Below, one piece after another: positions 1 through 7,206 of a stretch of 12,028 nt of DNA (position 1 is the first letter of the stretch; each line of letters begins with the position of its first letter). The stretch is from DATBIO01 sp036556965 (lineage in GTDB: Bacteria > Acidobacteriota > Vicinamibacteria > Fen-336). The position numbers and the translations under genes are program-made. Below the pieces are notes generated by a model. It was not told where the DNA came from and did no database searches. It worked only from the letters and a program-made list of their open reading frames with translations. The stretch covers positions 1 to 12,028 of the forward strand of contig DATBIO010000072.1 in NCBI GenBank assembly GCA_036556965.1. Reading direction: 5' to 3'.

Positions 1-926
1 CGCGGCACCTCGACGCCGAGCAGCGCGCTCACGCGCTGCGGCCGCAGCCGGAGCTTGCGGCCCGGCCGCTCGCCGGCCCGCCGCTCGACCATCCCGTGGT
101 GGACGCGGCCGGCCCCGATCTTCACGGCCAGGTGAGCCAGGCGGTCGAGGCCCACCGGCCCCATCGCGATGTCGGCGCCCCGCTCGAAGCGGTGCGAGGC
201 CTCGGTGTGCATGCCCAGGGCCTTGGCCGCGCGGCGGATGGCGAGGGGGTCCCACCACGCCGCCTCCAGCGCCACCACCCTCGTGTCGTCGGTGACCTCG
301 CTCTGCGCGCCGCCCATGATGCCGGCCAGGGCCAGGGGCTCGCGGGGGCCCGCCACCACGCCCAGGCGCGGGCCCAGGGCCCGGTCCACGCCATCCAGCG
401 TGCGCAGGGTCTCCCCCGCGCGCGCCCACCGCACCACGATGCGGTGGTCGGGGATGCGCGCCAGGTCGAAGGCGTGGGAGGGGTGGCCCATCTCCATCAT
501 CGCGTAGTTGCTCAGGTCCACCACGTTGTTGATGGGACGGACCCCCACCAGCTCCAGGCGGTCGCGCAGCCAGGCCGGGGAGGGTGCGATGCGCACGTCG
601 AGCACGCGCGCGCAGAAGCGCGGGCAGAGGTCCGGCGCCTCGATCTCCACGGACAGCACCTGCGACGCGGGCGCCCCCGCCTCCGCGAGCGTGGTATCGG
701 GCGGGCGCAGGGGCAGGCCGTAGAGGACGGAGACCTCGCGCGCCACGCCGCAGACGTTCATGGCGTCCACGCGGTTGGTGGTGATGTCGAGGTCGAGCAC
801 GGTCTCCGCCCCGTGCGTCTCGATCCCGTCCACGGCCAGGCCCACCATGGTCAGGTCGTCGGCCAGGCGGCGGGGCTCGACGGTCACCTCCACGAACTCC
901 TTGAGCCACGACAGGGGGATCTTCAT
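1..926 (-). CDS. pheT: Phenylalanyl-tRNA synthetase beta subunit, N-terminal part (cut by window edge)
   Basis: Beta chain of the cytoplasmic alpha2-beta2 enzyme that charges tRNA-Phe; the beta chain carries the editing site and tRNA contacts. The open frame gives 308 complete codons from ATG at 926 and runs off the left edge. The start MKIPLSWLKEFV is the typical PheT N-terminus. Residues 49-57 (TTNRVDAMN) match the conserved TPNRxDxLx stretch, residues about 90-250 form the B3/B4 editing domain (NNVVDLSNY at 133-141, ASHRFERGAD at 243-252), and the B5 domain begins near 285. Bacterial PheT normally has about 110 residues of OB-fold tRNA-binding (B2) domain between residues equivalent to 36 and 41 here; that module is absent with the frame intact. 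A G-rich ribosome site (GGGGGG, 930-935) lies 3 nt before the ATG. It is last in the thrS-pheT cluster, 97 nt after pheS. Confidence 0.96.
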   Translation of the reverse strand, partial: MKIPLSWLKEFVEVTVEPRRLADDLTMVGLAVDGIETHGAETVLDLDITTNRVDAMNVCGVAREVSVLYGLPLRPPDTTLAEAGAPASQVLSVEIEAPDLCPRFCARVLDVRIAPSPAWLRDRLELVGVRPINNVVDLSNYAMMEMGHPSHAFDLARIPDHRIVVRWARAGETLRTLDGVDRALGPRLGVVAGPREPLALAGIMGGAQSEVTDDTRVVALEAAWWDPLAIRRAAKALGMHTEASHRFERGADIAMGPVGLDRLAHLAVKIGAGRVHHGMVERRAGERPGRKLRLRPQRVSALLGVEVP

Positions 927-930
927 CGAC

Positions 931-970
931 CCCCCTACCCTATCCCTCCCCCACATCCGGGGGGAGGGAA
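931..970. repeat. REP-like palindromic element between pheS and pheT
   Basis: A perfect 9-bp inverted repeat (CCCTCCCCC at 944-952, GGGGGAGGG at 960-968) with a 7-nt loop sits inside a C-rich/G-rich block. The layout (CCCTA-CCCTA-TCCCTCCCC, then GGGGGAGGGAACG) resembles the interspersed extragenic palindromes common in GC-rich genomes. In transcripts of either strand it folds into a stable hairpin. It lies between two genes that should be co-transcribed, just upstream of the pheT ribosome site, so it could affect mRNA stability or pheT translation. Only one copy is present here, so the repeat status is inferred from resemblance. Confidence 0.6.
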
Positions 971-1023
971 CGCGCTGGGGCCGGCACTGCACCGGAGGCC
1001 GCCCGTTGCCGTGGCACGCCGGG

Positions 1024-2124
<1,101 letters not shown>

Positions 2125-2140
2125 GGTGGTCCCGGAGGGT

Positions 2141-2165
2141 GGGGAGCGCGCGGGGCGCGCTCCCC
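2141..2165. other. Perfect 11-bp stem-loop between rplT and pheS
   Basis: GGGGAGCGCGC (2141-2151) and GCGCGCTCCCC (2155-2165) form a fully paired stem with a 3-nt loop. On the minus-strand transcript it starts 8 nt after the rplT stop and ends 16 nt before the pheS start. No U-tract follows, so it is not a classical terminator. In E. coli the region between rplT and pheS holds the pheST attenuator; this hairpin has the same location, but I see no leader peptide rich in Phe codons. An RNA-processing or stability role is equally possible. Confidence 0.7.
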
Positions 2166-2173
2166 GCGACCGG

Positions 2174-2536
2174 CTATGCCGTCGCCGCCGCGGCCCTGGC
2201 CGACTGCACCAGCGACGCGAAGGCGGCCTGGTCGGTGGCCGCGATCTCCGCCAGCGACTTGCGGTCGAGGTCCACCCCCGCCCGCTTCAGGCCGGCGATG
2301 AACTGGCTGTACGACATCTCGTGCTCGCGCGCCGCGGCGTTGATGCGGATGATCCAGAGCCGGCGGAAATCGCGCTTCTTCCGCTTGCGGCCCACGTAGG
2401 CGAAGTTGCCCGCGCGGTCCACCGCCTCCTTGGCGGAGCGGTACAGCTTGCTCTTGGTGAGGAAGTAGCCCTTGGCCCGGCCAAGGATCTTCTTGCGCTT
2501 CTGGCGGCGCTTGTTGCCGCGCTTGACTCTCGGCAT
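2174..2536 (-). CDS. rplT: 50S ribosomal protein L20
   Basis: Large-subunit protein L20, needed early in 50S assembly, which binds 23S rRNA and in several bacteria also represses its own operon. The 120-residue product has the family pattern: MPRVKRG start, a highly basic N-terminal arm (residues 1-60, with RAKGYF and GRKRKKRDFRRLWI) and a helical C-terminal domain (INAAAREHEMSYSQFI near 63-78). The length is normal. The frame stays open 14 codons further upstream to another ATG, but MPRVKRG is the universal L20 start, so ATG at 2536 is chosen. The ribosome site is weak (no purine block close to the ATG), which would suit post-transcriptional control. It sits after a long 122-nt palindromic spacer downstream of rpmI. 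Confidence 0.96.
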   Translation of the reverse strand: MPRVKRGNKRRQKRKKILGRAKGYFLTKSKLYRSAKEAVDRAGNFAYVGRKRKKRDFRRLWIIRINAAAREHEMSYSQFIAGLKRAGVDLDRKSLAEIAATDQAAFASLVQSARAAAATA

Positions 2537-2658
2537 GTGAGGTTGCTCGGCGCGGCCCCATGGGCCGGCCCACTGCACTTGCAGGCGGCAGCGCTGCCCG
2601 GGGCCGACGACGCGGCCCCCGAAACGGCGGGCCTTGGCGGCCCGGCCGACCGGCCATT
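2537..2658 (-). promoter_or_regulatory. Palindrome-rich rpmI-rplT spacer, possible L20 leader structure
   Basis: This 122-nt gap is long for rpmI-rplT and encodes nothing convincing. It contains two perfect 12-nt palindromes, TGGGCCGGCCCA (2561-2572) and GGCAGCGCTGCC (2587-2598), plus further GGCC-rich complementary blocks near 2605-2655. The RNA should be highly structured just before a weak rplT ribosome site. L20 represses its own mRNA through structured leader RNA in E. coli and Bacillus subtilis; a comparable role here is inference from position and fold potential only. Confidence 0.3.
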
Positions 2659-2871
2659 CTACGCCAGAAGCATCTTCCGGACGCTGGGGGTCTCGGGCTT
2701 GGACACCAGGGTCGACTTGCGCAGCCCGCGCTTCCGCCCCGCCGCCTTCTTGGTGAGGATGTGGCGCTTGAAGGCGTGCCCGCGCTTCACCTGGCCGGTG
2801 GCCGTGAGCTTGAACCGCTTGACCGCCGCCCGCTTCGACTTCAGCTTCAGCTTGGCTTTCGGCTTTCTCAT
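2659..2871 (-). CDS. rpmI: 50S ribosomal protein L35
   Basis: Small basic protein of the large ribosomal subunit, 70 residues (family usually about 65). The family signature is present: MRKPKAKLKLKSKRAAVKRF, then TGQVKRGHAFKRHILTKKAAGRKRGLR (given here as two adjoining pieces, TGQVKRGHAFKRHIL and TKKAAGRKRGLR), and a C-terminus ending VRKMLLA. The ATG at 2871-2869 overlaps the infC TGA by 4 nt (ATGA), so translation is probably coupled to IF3. The infC-rpmI-rplT order is the standard one. The C-terminus is slightly longer than in E. coli. The reading frame ends at TAG 2659-2661, followed by the palindromic rplT spacer. Confidence 0.96.
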   Translation of the reverse strand: MRKPKAKLKLKSKRAAVKRFKLTATGQVKRGHAFKRHILTKKAAGRKRGLRKSTLVSKPETPSVRKMLLA

Positions 2872-3488
2872 TCTCTCCCTGCGCGCGTGAGGGTCACCCC
2901 CTCCGGCAGCTCCTTCTTGGACTTCTTCTTGCCCGCCTCGTCGCCCTTGCGCGTGGCCTTCTTGACGGCGGCGAGGTCCTTCCGGGGGGTCAGGATCTGG
3001 ACCATGGTCATGCCCTCCTGGCGGGGCGAGGACTCGACGCTGGCCACCTCCTGCAGCTCGTCGGCCAGGCGGATCAGGATGCGGCGCCCGATCTCGCTGT
3101 GCACCATCTCGCGGCCGCGGAAGATCACGGTGGACTTCACCTTGTTGCCGTCGAGCAGGAAGCGCTCGGCGTTCCGCTTCTTGAACTGGAAGTCGTGCTC
3201 GTCGATCTTGACCCGGAACTTCACTTCCTTGACCTGGATGTGCTTCTGGTGCTTGCGGGCCTCGTTCTCCCGCTTGGCCTGCTGGTAGAAGAACTTGCCC
3301 GAGTTCATGATCCGGCACACCGGCGGGGTGGCGGTGGCCGCGATCTCCACGAGGTCGAGGCCCTTCTCCTCGGCGATCATCAGGGCCTGGCTGGGCGGCA
3401 TGATCCCGAGCTGGGTGCCGTCCTCGTCGATGACCCGGACCTCCTTGGCGCGGATGCGGTCGTTGATGCGTACCGTCCTCTGGTCTAT
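2868..3488 (-). CDS. infC: Translation initiation factor IF-3, ATA start codon
   Basis: IF3 binds the 30S subunit, prevents premature 50S joining and rejects non-standard start codons and non-initiator tRNA. The product has 206 residues (E. coli 180): N-domain with VRINDRIRAKEVRVID (6-21) and LVEIAATATPPVCRIMNSGKF (46-66, split here as LVEIAATATPPVC and RIMNSGKF), a linker near 67-85, the C-domain with VKEVKFRVKI (86-95) and VIFRGREM (121-128), and a basic C-terminal tail (175-206). No ATG, GTG or TTG lies at a sensible place: the next in-frame ATG is inside the N-domain, and the nearest upstream one is 27 codons into thrS. An ATA at 3488 follows AGGAGG (3500-3495) with 6-nt spacing and gives the correct N-terminus. 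The ATA overlaps the thrS stop as ATAG. Non-standard infC starts are a known autoregulatory device. Confidence 0.95.
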   Translation of the reverse strand: MDQRTVRINDRIRAKEVRVIDEDGTQLGIMPPSQALMIAEEKGLDLVEIAATATPPVCRIMNSGKFFYQQAKRENEARKHQKHIQVKEVKFRVKIDEHDFQFKKRNAERFLLDGNKVKSTVIFRGREMVHSEIGRRILIRLADELQEVASVESSPRQEGMTMVQILTPRKDLAAVKKATRKGDEAGKKKSKKELPEGVTLTRAGRE

Positions 3489-5326
3489 GTGACACCTCCT
3501 GGCGTCGTCGGCTGCTCGCCCTCGGAGACGGCGCGCTCGGCCGACAGGCGCGCGATCTTCTCGACCCATTCGTCGAGAGGGGTGCCCGAACCCAGGTCGC
3601 CCGCCTGCCGGTGCCGCACGGAGACGAGGTTCACGGCGGGGTCCGCCGCTTCGACCTTACCCACGATGAACATGTAGGGGACCTTCTGGAGCTGGGCCTC
3701 GCGGATCTTGTAGCCCATCTTCTCCGCGCGGTCGTCCACGCTCACGCGCAGCCGCCGCGCCCGCAGCTTCTCCGCCACCTTGCGCGCGTACTCGTGGTGG
3801 GCGTCGGCCACGGGGATCACCACCGCCTGCACGGGGGCCAGCCACACCGGGAAGGCGCCCGCGTAGTGCTCGATGAGCACGCCGAAGAAGCGCTCCAGGC
3901 TGCCCAGGAGGGCGCGGTGCACCATGACCGGCTGGTGGGCCTTGCCGTCCTCGCCGATGTACTCCAGCGCGAAGCGCTGCGGGTTGTGGAAGTCCACCTG
4001 GATGGTCGAGCACTGCCAGGCACGGTCGAGGGAGTCCTTGATCTTGATGTCGATCTTGGGTCCGTAGAACACGCCCTCGCCGGGGTCCACCTGGTAGGGC
4101 AGGCCCCGCTGCTCCAGGGCCGCGCGCAGGGCGGCGGTGGCCACCTCCCACTGCTCCTCGCTGCCGCTGGCCTTCTCGGGCCGGGTGGAGAGGTAGATGT
4201 CGTAGCGGTCGAAGCCGAAGGTGCGCAGGATCCCCGTCACGAAGTCCAGCACGCGCAGGATCTCGGCGTCGAGCTGGTCGGGGCGGCAGAAGACGTGGGC
4301 GTCGTCCTGGGTGAACCCGCGCACGCGCATGAGGCCGTGCAGCACCCCCGAGCGCTCGAAGCGGTAGACCGTCCCCAGCTCCGCGAAGCGGAAGGGCAGC
4401 TCGCGGTAGCTGCGGAGGTGCTGGCGGTAGATCGTGATGTGGAACGGGCAGTTCATGGGCTTGAGCTGGTACTCGACGCCCTCGATGTCGATGGGCGAGT
4501 ACATGTTGGCCTTGTAGTACTCGGTGTGCCCGCTGGTGTGCCAGAGGTCGATCTTGGCGATGTGCGGCGAGTACACGAGGTCGTAGCCGCCCTCCAGGTG
4601 CGCGTCGCGCCAGTAGTCCTCGATCTGCTTGCGGATGAGCCCGCCCTTGGGGTGCCACAGGATGAGGCCGGCCCCCGTCTCGTCCGCCACCGAGAAGAGG
4701 TCCAGCTCGCGGCCCAGCCGCCGGTGGTCCCGGCGCCGCGCCTCCTCCAGCCGGCGCAGGTGCTCGTCCAGCTCCTCCCGCGTGAAGAAGGCGTAGCCGT
4801 AGACCCGCTGCATGGCGGGGTTGCCTTCCTTGCCCTTCCAGTAGGACTGCGAGGGGCTCTCCTTGAGCTTGAAGGCCTTGATGTGGCCGGTGGAGGGCAG
4901 GTGGGGGCCCAGGCAGAAGTCGATGAAGTCGCCCATGGCGTAGCACTGCACCTGGGGCCCCGACTTCTCCTCGATGAGCTGGCACTTGAGGTGCTGCCCC
5001 TTGCCCGCGAAGAGGGCCAGGGCCTCCGCCTTGGGGATGACCTTCCGCTCGATGGGCCGGTTCTGCCGGACGATGTGGGCCATCCGCTTCTCGATGGCCG
5101 CGATGTCCTCGGGGGTGAAGGGCCGCCCCACCAGGAAGTCGTAGAAGAACCCGTCCTCGGTGGGGGGGCCGATGCCGCACTGCGCCTCGGGGAACAGCTC
5201 CGTCACCGCCGCCGCCAGCAGGTGGGCGGAGCTGTGGCGGTAGATGTCGAGGGGGTCCGTGGTCGGCCTGGTCTCGCCCGAGGGCCCGGTCGTGTCCGGC
5301 AGGTCCACCGGCGGTACGGACGACAT
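3485..5326 (-). CDS. thrS: Threonyl-tRNA synthetase lacking the N-terminal TGS domain
   Basis: Class II synthetase that charges tRNA-Thr in the cytoplasm. The 613-residue product starts directly before the editing domain: HSSAH (31-35) and CLGPH (138-142) are the HxxxH and CxxxH editing motifs that remove Ser. The catalytic core includes PMNCPFH (290-296), FRFAELG (312-318), GLMRVRGFTQDDAH (331-344) and VMVHRALLGSLERF (467-480); C293, H344 and H470 match the active-site zinc ligands. The anticodon-binding domain begins near WLAPVQ (495-500). E. coli ThrRS has about 60 more residues at the N-terminus, forming a TGS domain; here a TAG abuts the ATG at 5326 in frame, so no extension is possible. 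The MNCPFH variant replaces the common MNCPGH. It is 38 nt downstream of tRNA-Val and overlaps infC by 4 nt. Confidence 0.97.
   Translation of the reverse strand: MSSVPPVDLPDTTGPSGETRPTTDPLDIYRHSSAHLLAAAVTELFPEAQCGIGPPTEDGFFYDFLVGRPFTPEDIAAIEKRMAHIVRQNRPIERKVIPKAEALALFAGKGQHLKCQLIEEKSGPQVQCYAMGDFIDFCLGPHLPSTGHIKAFKLKESPSQSYWKGKEGNPAMQRVYGYAFFTREELDEHLRRLEEARRRDHRRLGRELDLFSVADETGAGLILWHPKGGLIRKQIEDYWRDAHLEGGYDLVYSPHIAKIDLWHTSGHTEYYKANMYSPIDIEGVEYQLKPMNCPFHITIYRQHLRSYRELPFRFAELGTVYRFERSGVLHGLMRVRGFTQDDAHVFCRPDQLDAEILRVLDFVTGILRTFGFDRYDIYLSTRPEKASGSEEQWEVATAALRAALEQRGLPYQVDPGEGVFYGPKIDIKIKDSLDRAWQCSTIQVDFHNPQRFALEYIGEDGKAHQPVMVHRALLGSLERFFGVLIEHYAGAFPVWLAPVQAVVIPVADAHHEYARKVAEKLRARRLRVSVDDRAEKMGYKIREAQLQKVPYMFIVGKVEAADPAVNLVSVRHRQAGDLGSGTPLDEWVEKIARLSAERAVSEGEQPTTPGGVT
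3486..3500 (-). promoter_or_regulatory. Strong Shine-Dalgarno plus ATA start of infC
   Basis: A perfect AGGAGG (3500-3495) is followed after 6 nt by ATA (3488-3486), which is in frame with IF3. The site lies inside the last codons of thrS, and the ATA shares three bases with the thrS TAG. A strong ribosome site paired with a discriminated start codon is the arrangement expected if IF3 represses its own synthesis when abundant. Confidence 0.85.
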
Positions 5327-5365
5327 CTAGTAGAGGTTCATTCGGGCATTCACACGCGACGGCAT
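5327..5365 (-). other. Twelve-codon mini-ORF between tRNA-Val and thrS
   Basis: ATG at 5365-5363 opens a frame encoding MPSRVNARMNLY and ending in TAG at 5329-5327, immediately before the thrS ATG and in the same frame. The A of this ATG is the last A of the tRNA CCA end, so tRNA 3' processing would remove or cap the start codon. There are no Thr codons, hence no classical threonine attenuator. No ribosome site is visible. It may be chance; translation is unproven. Confidence 0.2.
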
Positions 5366-5439
5366 GGTAGGCGCGGGTGGAATTGAACCACCGACCTCTT
5401 CCGTGTCAAGGAAGCGCTCTACCACTGAGCCACGCGCCT
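5365..5439 (-). tRNA. tRNA-Val (anticodon GAC)
   Basis: The minus strand folds into a complete cloverleaf of 75 nt including an encoded CCA. The acceptor stem AGGCGCG pairs perfectly with CGCGCCT, the D stem is GCTC/GAGC, the anticodon stem CTTCC/GGAAG holds the loop TTGACAC with anticodon GAC (valine), the variable loop is AGGTC, and the T stem GGTGG/CCACC has the loop TTCAATT; the discriminator is A73. Valine GAC reads GUC and GUU codons, frequent in GC-rich genes. It lies 38 nt upstream of thrS on the same strand, probably on the same primary transcript, from which RNase cleavage would free it. Confidence 0.97.
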
Positions 5440-5452
5440 AGGCAGAAAGCAA

Positions 5453-5482
5453 ACGGTAACAGACGGATACGAATGGTGTCAA
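5453..5482 (-). promoter_or_regulatory. Predicted sigma70-type promoter for tRNA-Val and the thrS cluster
   Basis: On the minus strand a perfect -35 TTGACA (5482-5477) is followed by 18 nt and the -10-like TACCGT (5458-5453) with a TG one base upstream (extended -10). Start of transcription would fall near 5446, a few bases before the mature tRNA 5' end. It resembles the arginase promoter in this window (TTGACC, 18 nt, TG-N-TAGCGT), which supports a shared local consensus. Confidence 0.6.
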
Positions 5483-5588
5483 CGAACGGCGCCCGGACGA
5501 ATCCGGGGACGCGGCCCCGCGCGTAGACCCGGCTGAAGCCGCACTCTCGACGGGCCCTCTCCGCCCGTCCACACGAGGAGGACTTGTT
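5483..5588 (+). promoter_or_regulatory. Leader region of the DUF4331 gene with two small inverted repeats and a strong RBS
   Basis: This stretch between the tRNA promoter and the DUF4331 start holds no gene. It has two short hairpins: CGGGG/CCCCG (5504-5508, 5515-5519) and GACGGG/CCCGTC (5549-5554, 5564-5569). GAGGAGGA (5575-5582) is a strong ribosome site 7 nt before the GTG start. I see no convincing -35/-10 pair for the plus strand; an alternative sigma factor or an overlap with the tRNA promoter region are possibilities. Confidence 0.4.
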
Positions 5589-7130
5589 GTGAAGCTACGT
5601 CTGCACGGACTCCTGCTGGGGGCCGCCGCCTTCGCCGCACCGGGCGTCGTCCTCGCCGCGAATCACCGCGAGGCGCCCATCACCGCCCTCGACCACAAGG
5701 CGGACATCACCGACGTGTACGCCTTCGTCAGCTACGGCGCCGACCAGGCGCCGGGAGCCGCCCCGCGCAAGGTCACGCTCATCATGGGCGTGGACCCCCT
5801 GCTGGAGCCGGCCAACGGCCCCACCGTGTTCCCCTTCGACCCCGACATCCTCTACGAGCTCAAGGTGGACAACGACAACGACGCCCGGGCGGACGTGGTC
5901 TTCGAGTTCCGCTTCCAGACCGAGTACCAGCTCCCCGGCGTCTTCACCGCCCTGGCCGGGGTGGAGGGCGGCGCCTTCAACCCGCGCACGGGGGCCCTGG
6001 TCGTCCCGCCCCGCATCACCAGCTTCGACAACCCGGGCCTGAACCAGCGCCAGACCTACACCGTGACCATGGTGCGCAACGGGCGCCGCACGCGGCTGGG
6101 CAACGCCGACGGCTCGCCCTTCTTCGCCGTGCCCGACAACGCCGGCCCCCGCACCCTGGACTACGAGGCCCTGTTCGCGGCCGCCACCTACCGCCTGGCG
6201 GGCGGCATCTCCGTCTTCGCGGGCACCACGGACGACGCGTTCTGGATCGACCTCGGGGCCGCCTTCGACACCGTCAACTTCCGCATCCTGGGCAGCGGCG
6301 TTCCCGGCGTCCTCACCGCCGCCGAGGACGCCGCCGCGCAGAACTTCGCCAGCGACACCGTGTCCGGCTACGCCGTGAACACCATCGCCGTGGAGGTGCC
6401 CATCGAGCTCCTCACGCGCACGGGCCGGCGCGAGCCGGCCGCCTCCCCCGCCGCCACCATCGGCGTCTGGGCCACCACCTCGCGGCGGGCCCTGCTCCTG
6501 CGCCGCTCTCCCCTGCCCGCCCTGGACCTCGGCGACTGGCGCCAGGTGCAGCGCATGGGCAACCCGCTCATCAACGAGCTCATCGTGGGCATCGGCTCCA
6601 AGGACCGCTTCAGCATGGACCAGCCCGCCAACGACGGCCAGTTCGCGGGCTTCTTCCTCGACCCGCCCATCGTGGGCATCGTGGAGGCGCTCTACGGCGG
6701 CGCCCTCTCCGTGCCCGCGGCCCCGCGCAACGACCTGCTGCCGCTCGTGACCTACGCCGCGCCCATCGCGGCGCCGGGCACCCCCGCGGGCCCGGTGGCC
6801 GACCTCCTGCGCCTCAACACCGGCGTGCCCGCCACCCCGCCCGCCCAGGCCAGCCGCCTGGGCCTGCTCGGGGGCGACGCCGCCGGCTTCCCCAACGGCC
6901 GCCGCGTGTTCGACGACGTCACCGACATCACGCTGCGCGTGGGGGTGGGCGGCGTGCTGGCCGCCCCGTTCCCCGGCTTCAACCCCGACGTCAACGGGCG
7001 GCTGGGCGACGGCGTCAACGTCAACGACACGGCCTACCGCACGGCGTTCCCCTACGTGGGCTCCGGGCCGGACGGCCGCAACCGCCGGCACCTCGATCCC
7101 GGCGAGCCTGGGGGTGGCCCCGTCAACTAG
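5589..7130 (+). CDS. Exported DUF4331 family protein
   Basis: Function unknown. The 513-residue product starts at GTG 5589, after GAGGAGG with correct spacing. Residues 1-24 are a signal peptide (KLR, hydrophobic stretch, VVLAA), so the protein is exported by Sec and probably periplasmic or secreted. The mature part begins NHREAPITALDHKADITDVY, the DUF4331 opening. Other family marks are LLEPANGP (71-78), an acidic DNDNDARAD stretch (94-102) before VFEFRF that could bind calcium, a C-terminal RLNTGVP (408-414), LGLLGGDAAGFPNGRR (424-439), and the LGDGV...FPYV end. It has no membrane segment after the signal peptide and no recognisable catalytic motif. It is followed after 76 nt, containing a strong hairpin, by an exported TPR protein on the same strand, suggesting a joint role in the cell envelope. 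Confidence 0.9.
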   Translation: MKLRLHGLLLGAAAFAAPGVVLAANHREAPITALDHKADITDVYAFVSYGADQAPGAAPRKVTLIMGVDPLLEPANGPTVFPFDPDILYELKVDNDNDARADVVFEFRFQTEYQLPGVFTALAGVEGGAFNPRTGALVVPPRITSFDNPGLNQRQTYTVTMVRNGRRTRLGNADGSPFFAVPDNAGPRTLDYEALFAAATYRLAGGISVFAGTTDDAFWIDLGAAFDTVNFRILGSGVPGVLTAAEDAAAQNFASDTVSGYAVNTIAVEVPIELLTRTGRREPAASPAATIGVWATTSRRALLLRRSPLPALDLGDWRQVQRMGNPLINELIVGIGSKDRFSMDQPANDGQFAGFFLDPPIVGIVEALYGGALSVPAAPRNDLLPLVTYAAPIAAPGTPAGPVADLLRLNTGVPATPPAQASRLGLLGGDAAGFPNGRRVFDDVTDITLRVGVGGVLAAPFPGFNPDVNGRLGDGVNVNDTAYRTAFPYVGSGPDGRNRRHLDPGEPGGGPVN

Positions 7131-7145
7131 CGACGAACACCCCAT

Positions 7146-7175
7146 GGGCCGCCCGGTTGGGCCACCGGGCGGCCC
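7146..7175 (+). other. Perfect 12-bp hairpin between the DUF4331 and TPR genes
   Basis: GGGCCGCCCGGT (7146-7157) pairs perfectly with ACCGGGCGGCCC (7164-7175) around a 6-nt loop. It starts 15 nt after the DUF4331 stop and ends 20 nt before the TPR ribosome site. No T-run follows, so it is not a standard intrinsic terminator. A partial terminator, a barrier to 3' exonucleases that raises the level of the upstream message, or a protein binding site are all compatible. Confidence 0.75.
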
Positions 7176-7206
7176 GGTCCTCTCCGCCGGCCCACGGAGG
7201 ACCGCC

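Noticed and set aside
931..970. CRISPR repeat or mobile-element end
   Set aside because: There is one copy only, no spacers, no target duplication and no transposase anywhere in the window.
2141..2165. Classical Rho-independent terminator after rplT
   Set aside because: The stem is strong but no U-tract follows on the transcript strand, and pheS follows 16 nt later.
3489..3569. ATG at 3569 as the infC start
   Set aside because: It would add 27 residues of shadow-like sequence inside thrS and lacks a ribosome site, whereas ATA 3488 has a perfect one.
5327..5364. T-box riboswitch or Thr attenuator before thrS
   Set aside because: Only 38 nt separate tRNA-Val from thrS; there is no T-box sequence, no terminator and no run of Thr codons.
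7114..7206. ATG at 7114 as the TPR gene start
   Set aside because: It lies within the DUF4331 gene end, crosses the hairpin, and would place 31 residues before the signal-like segment; ATG 7207 has GGAGG at proper spacing.
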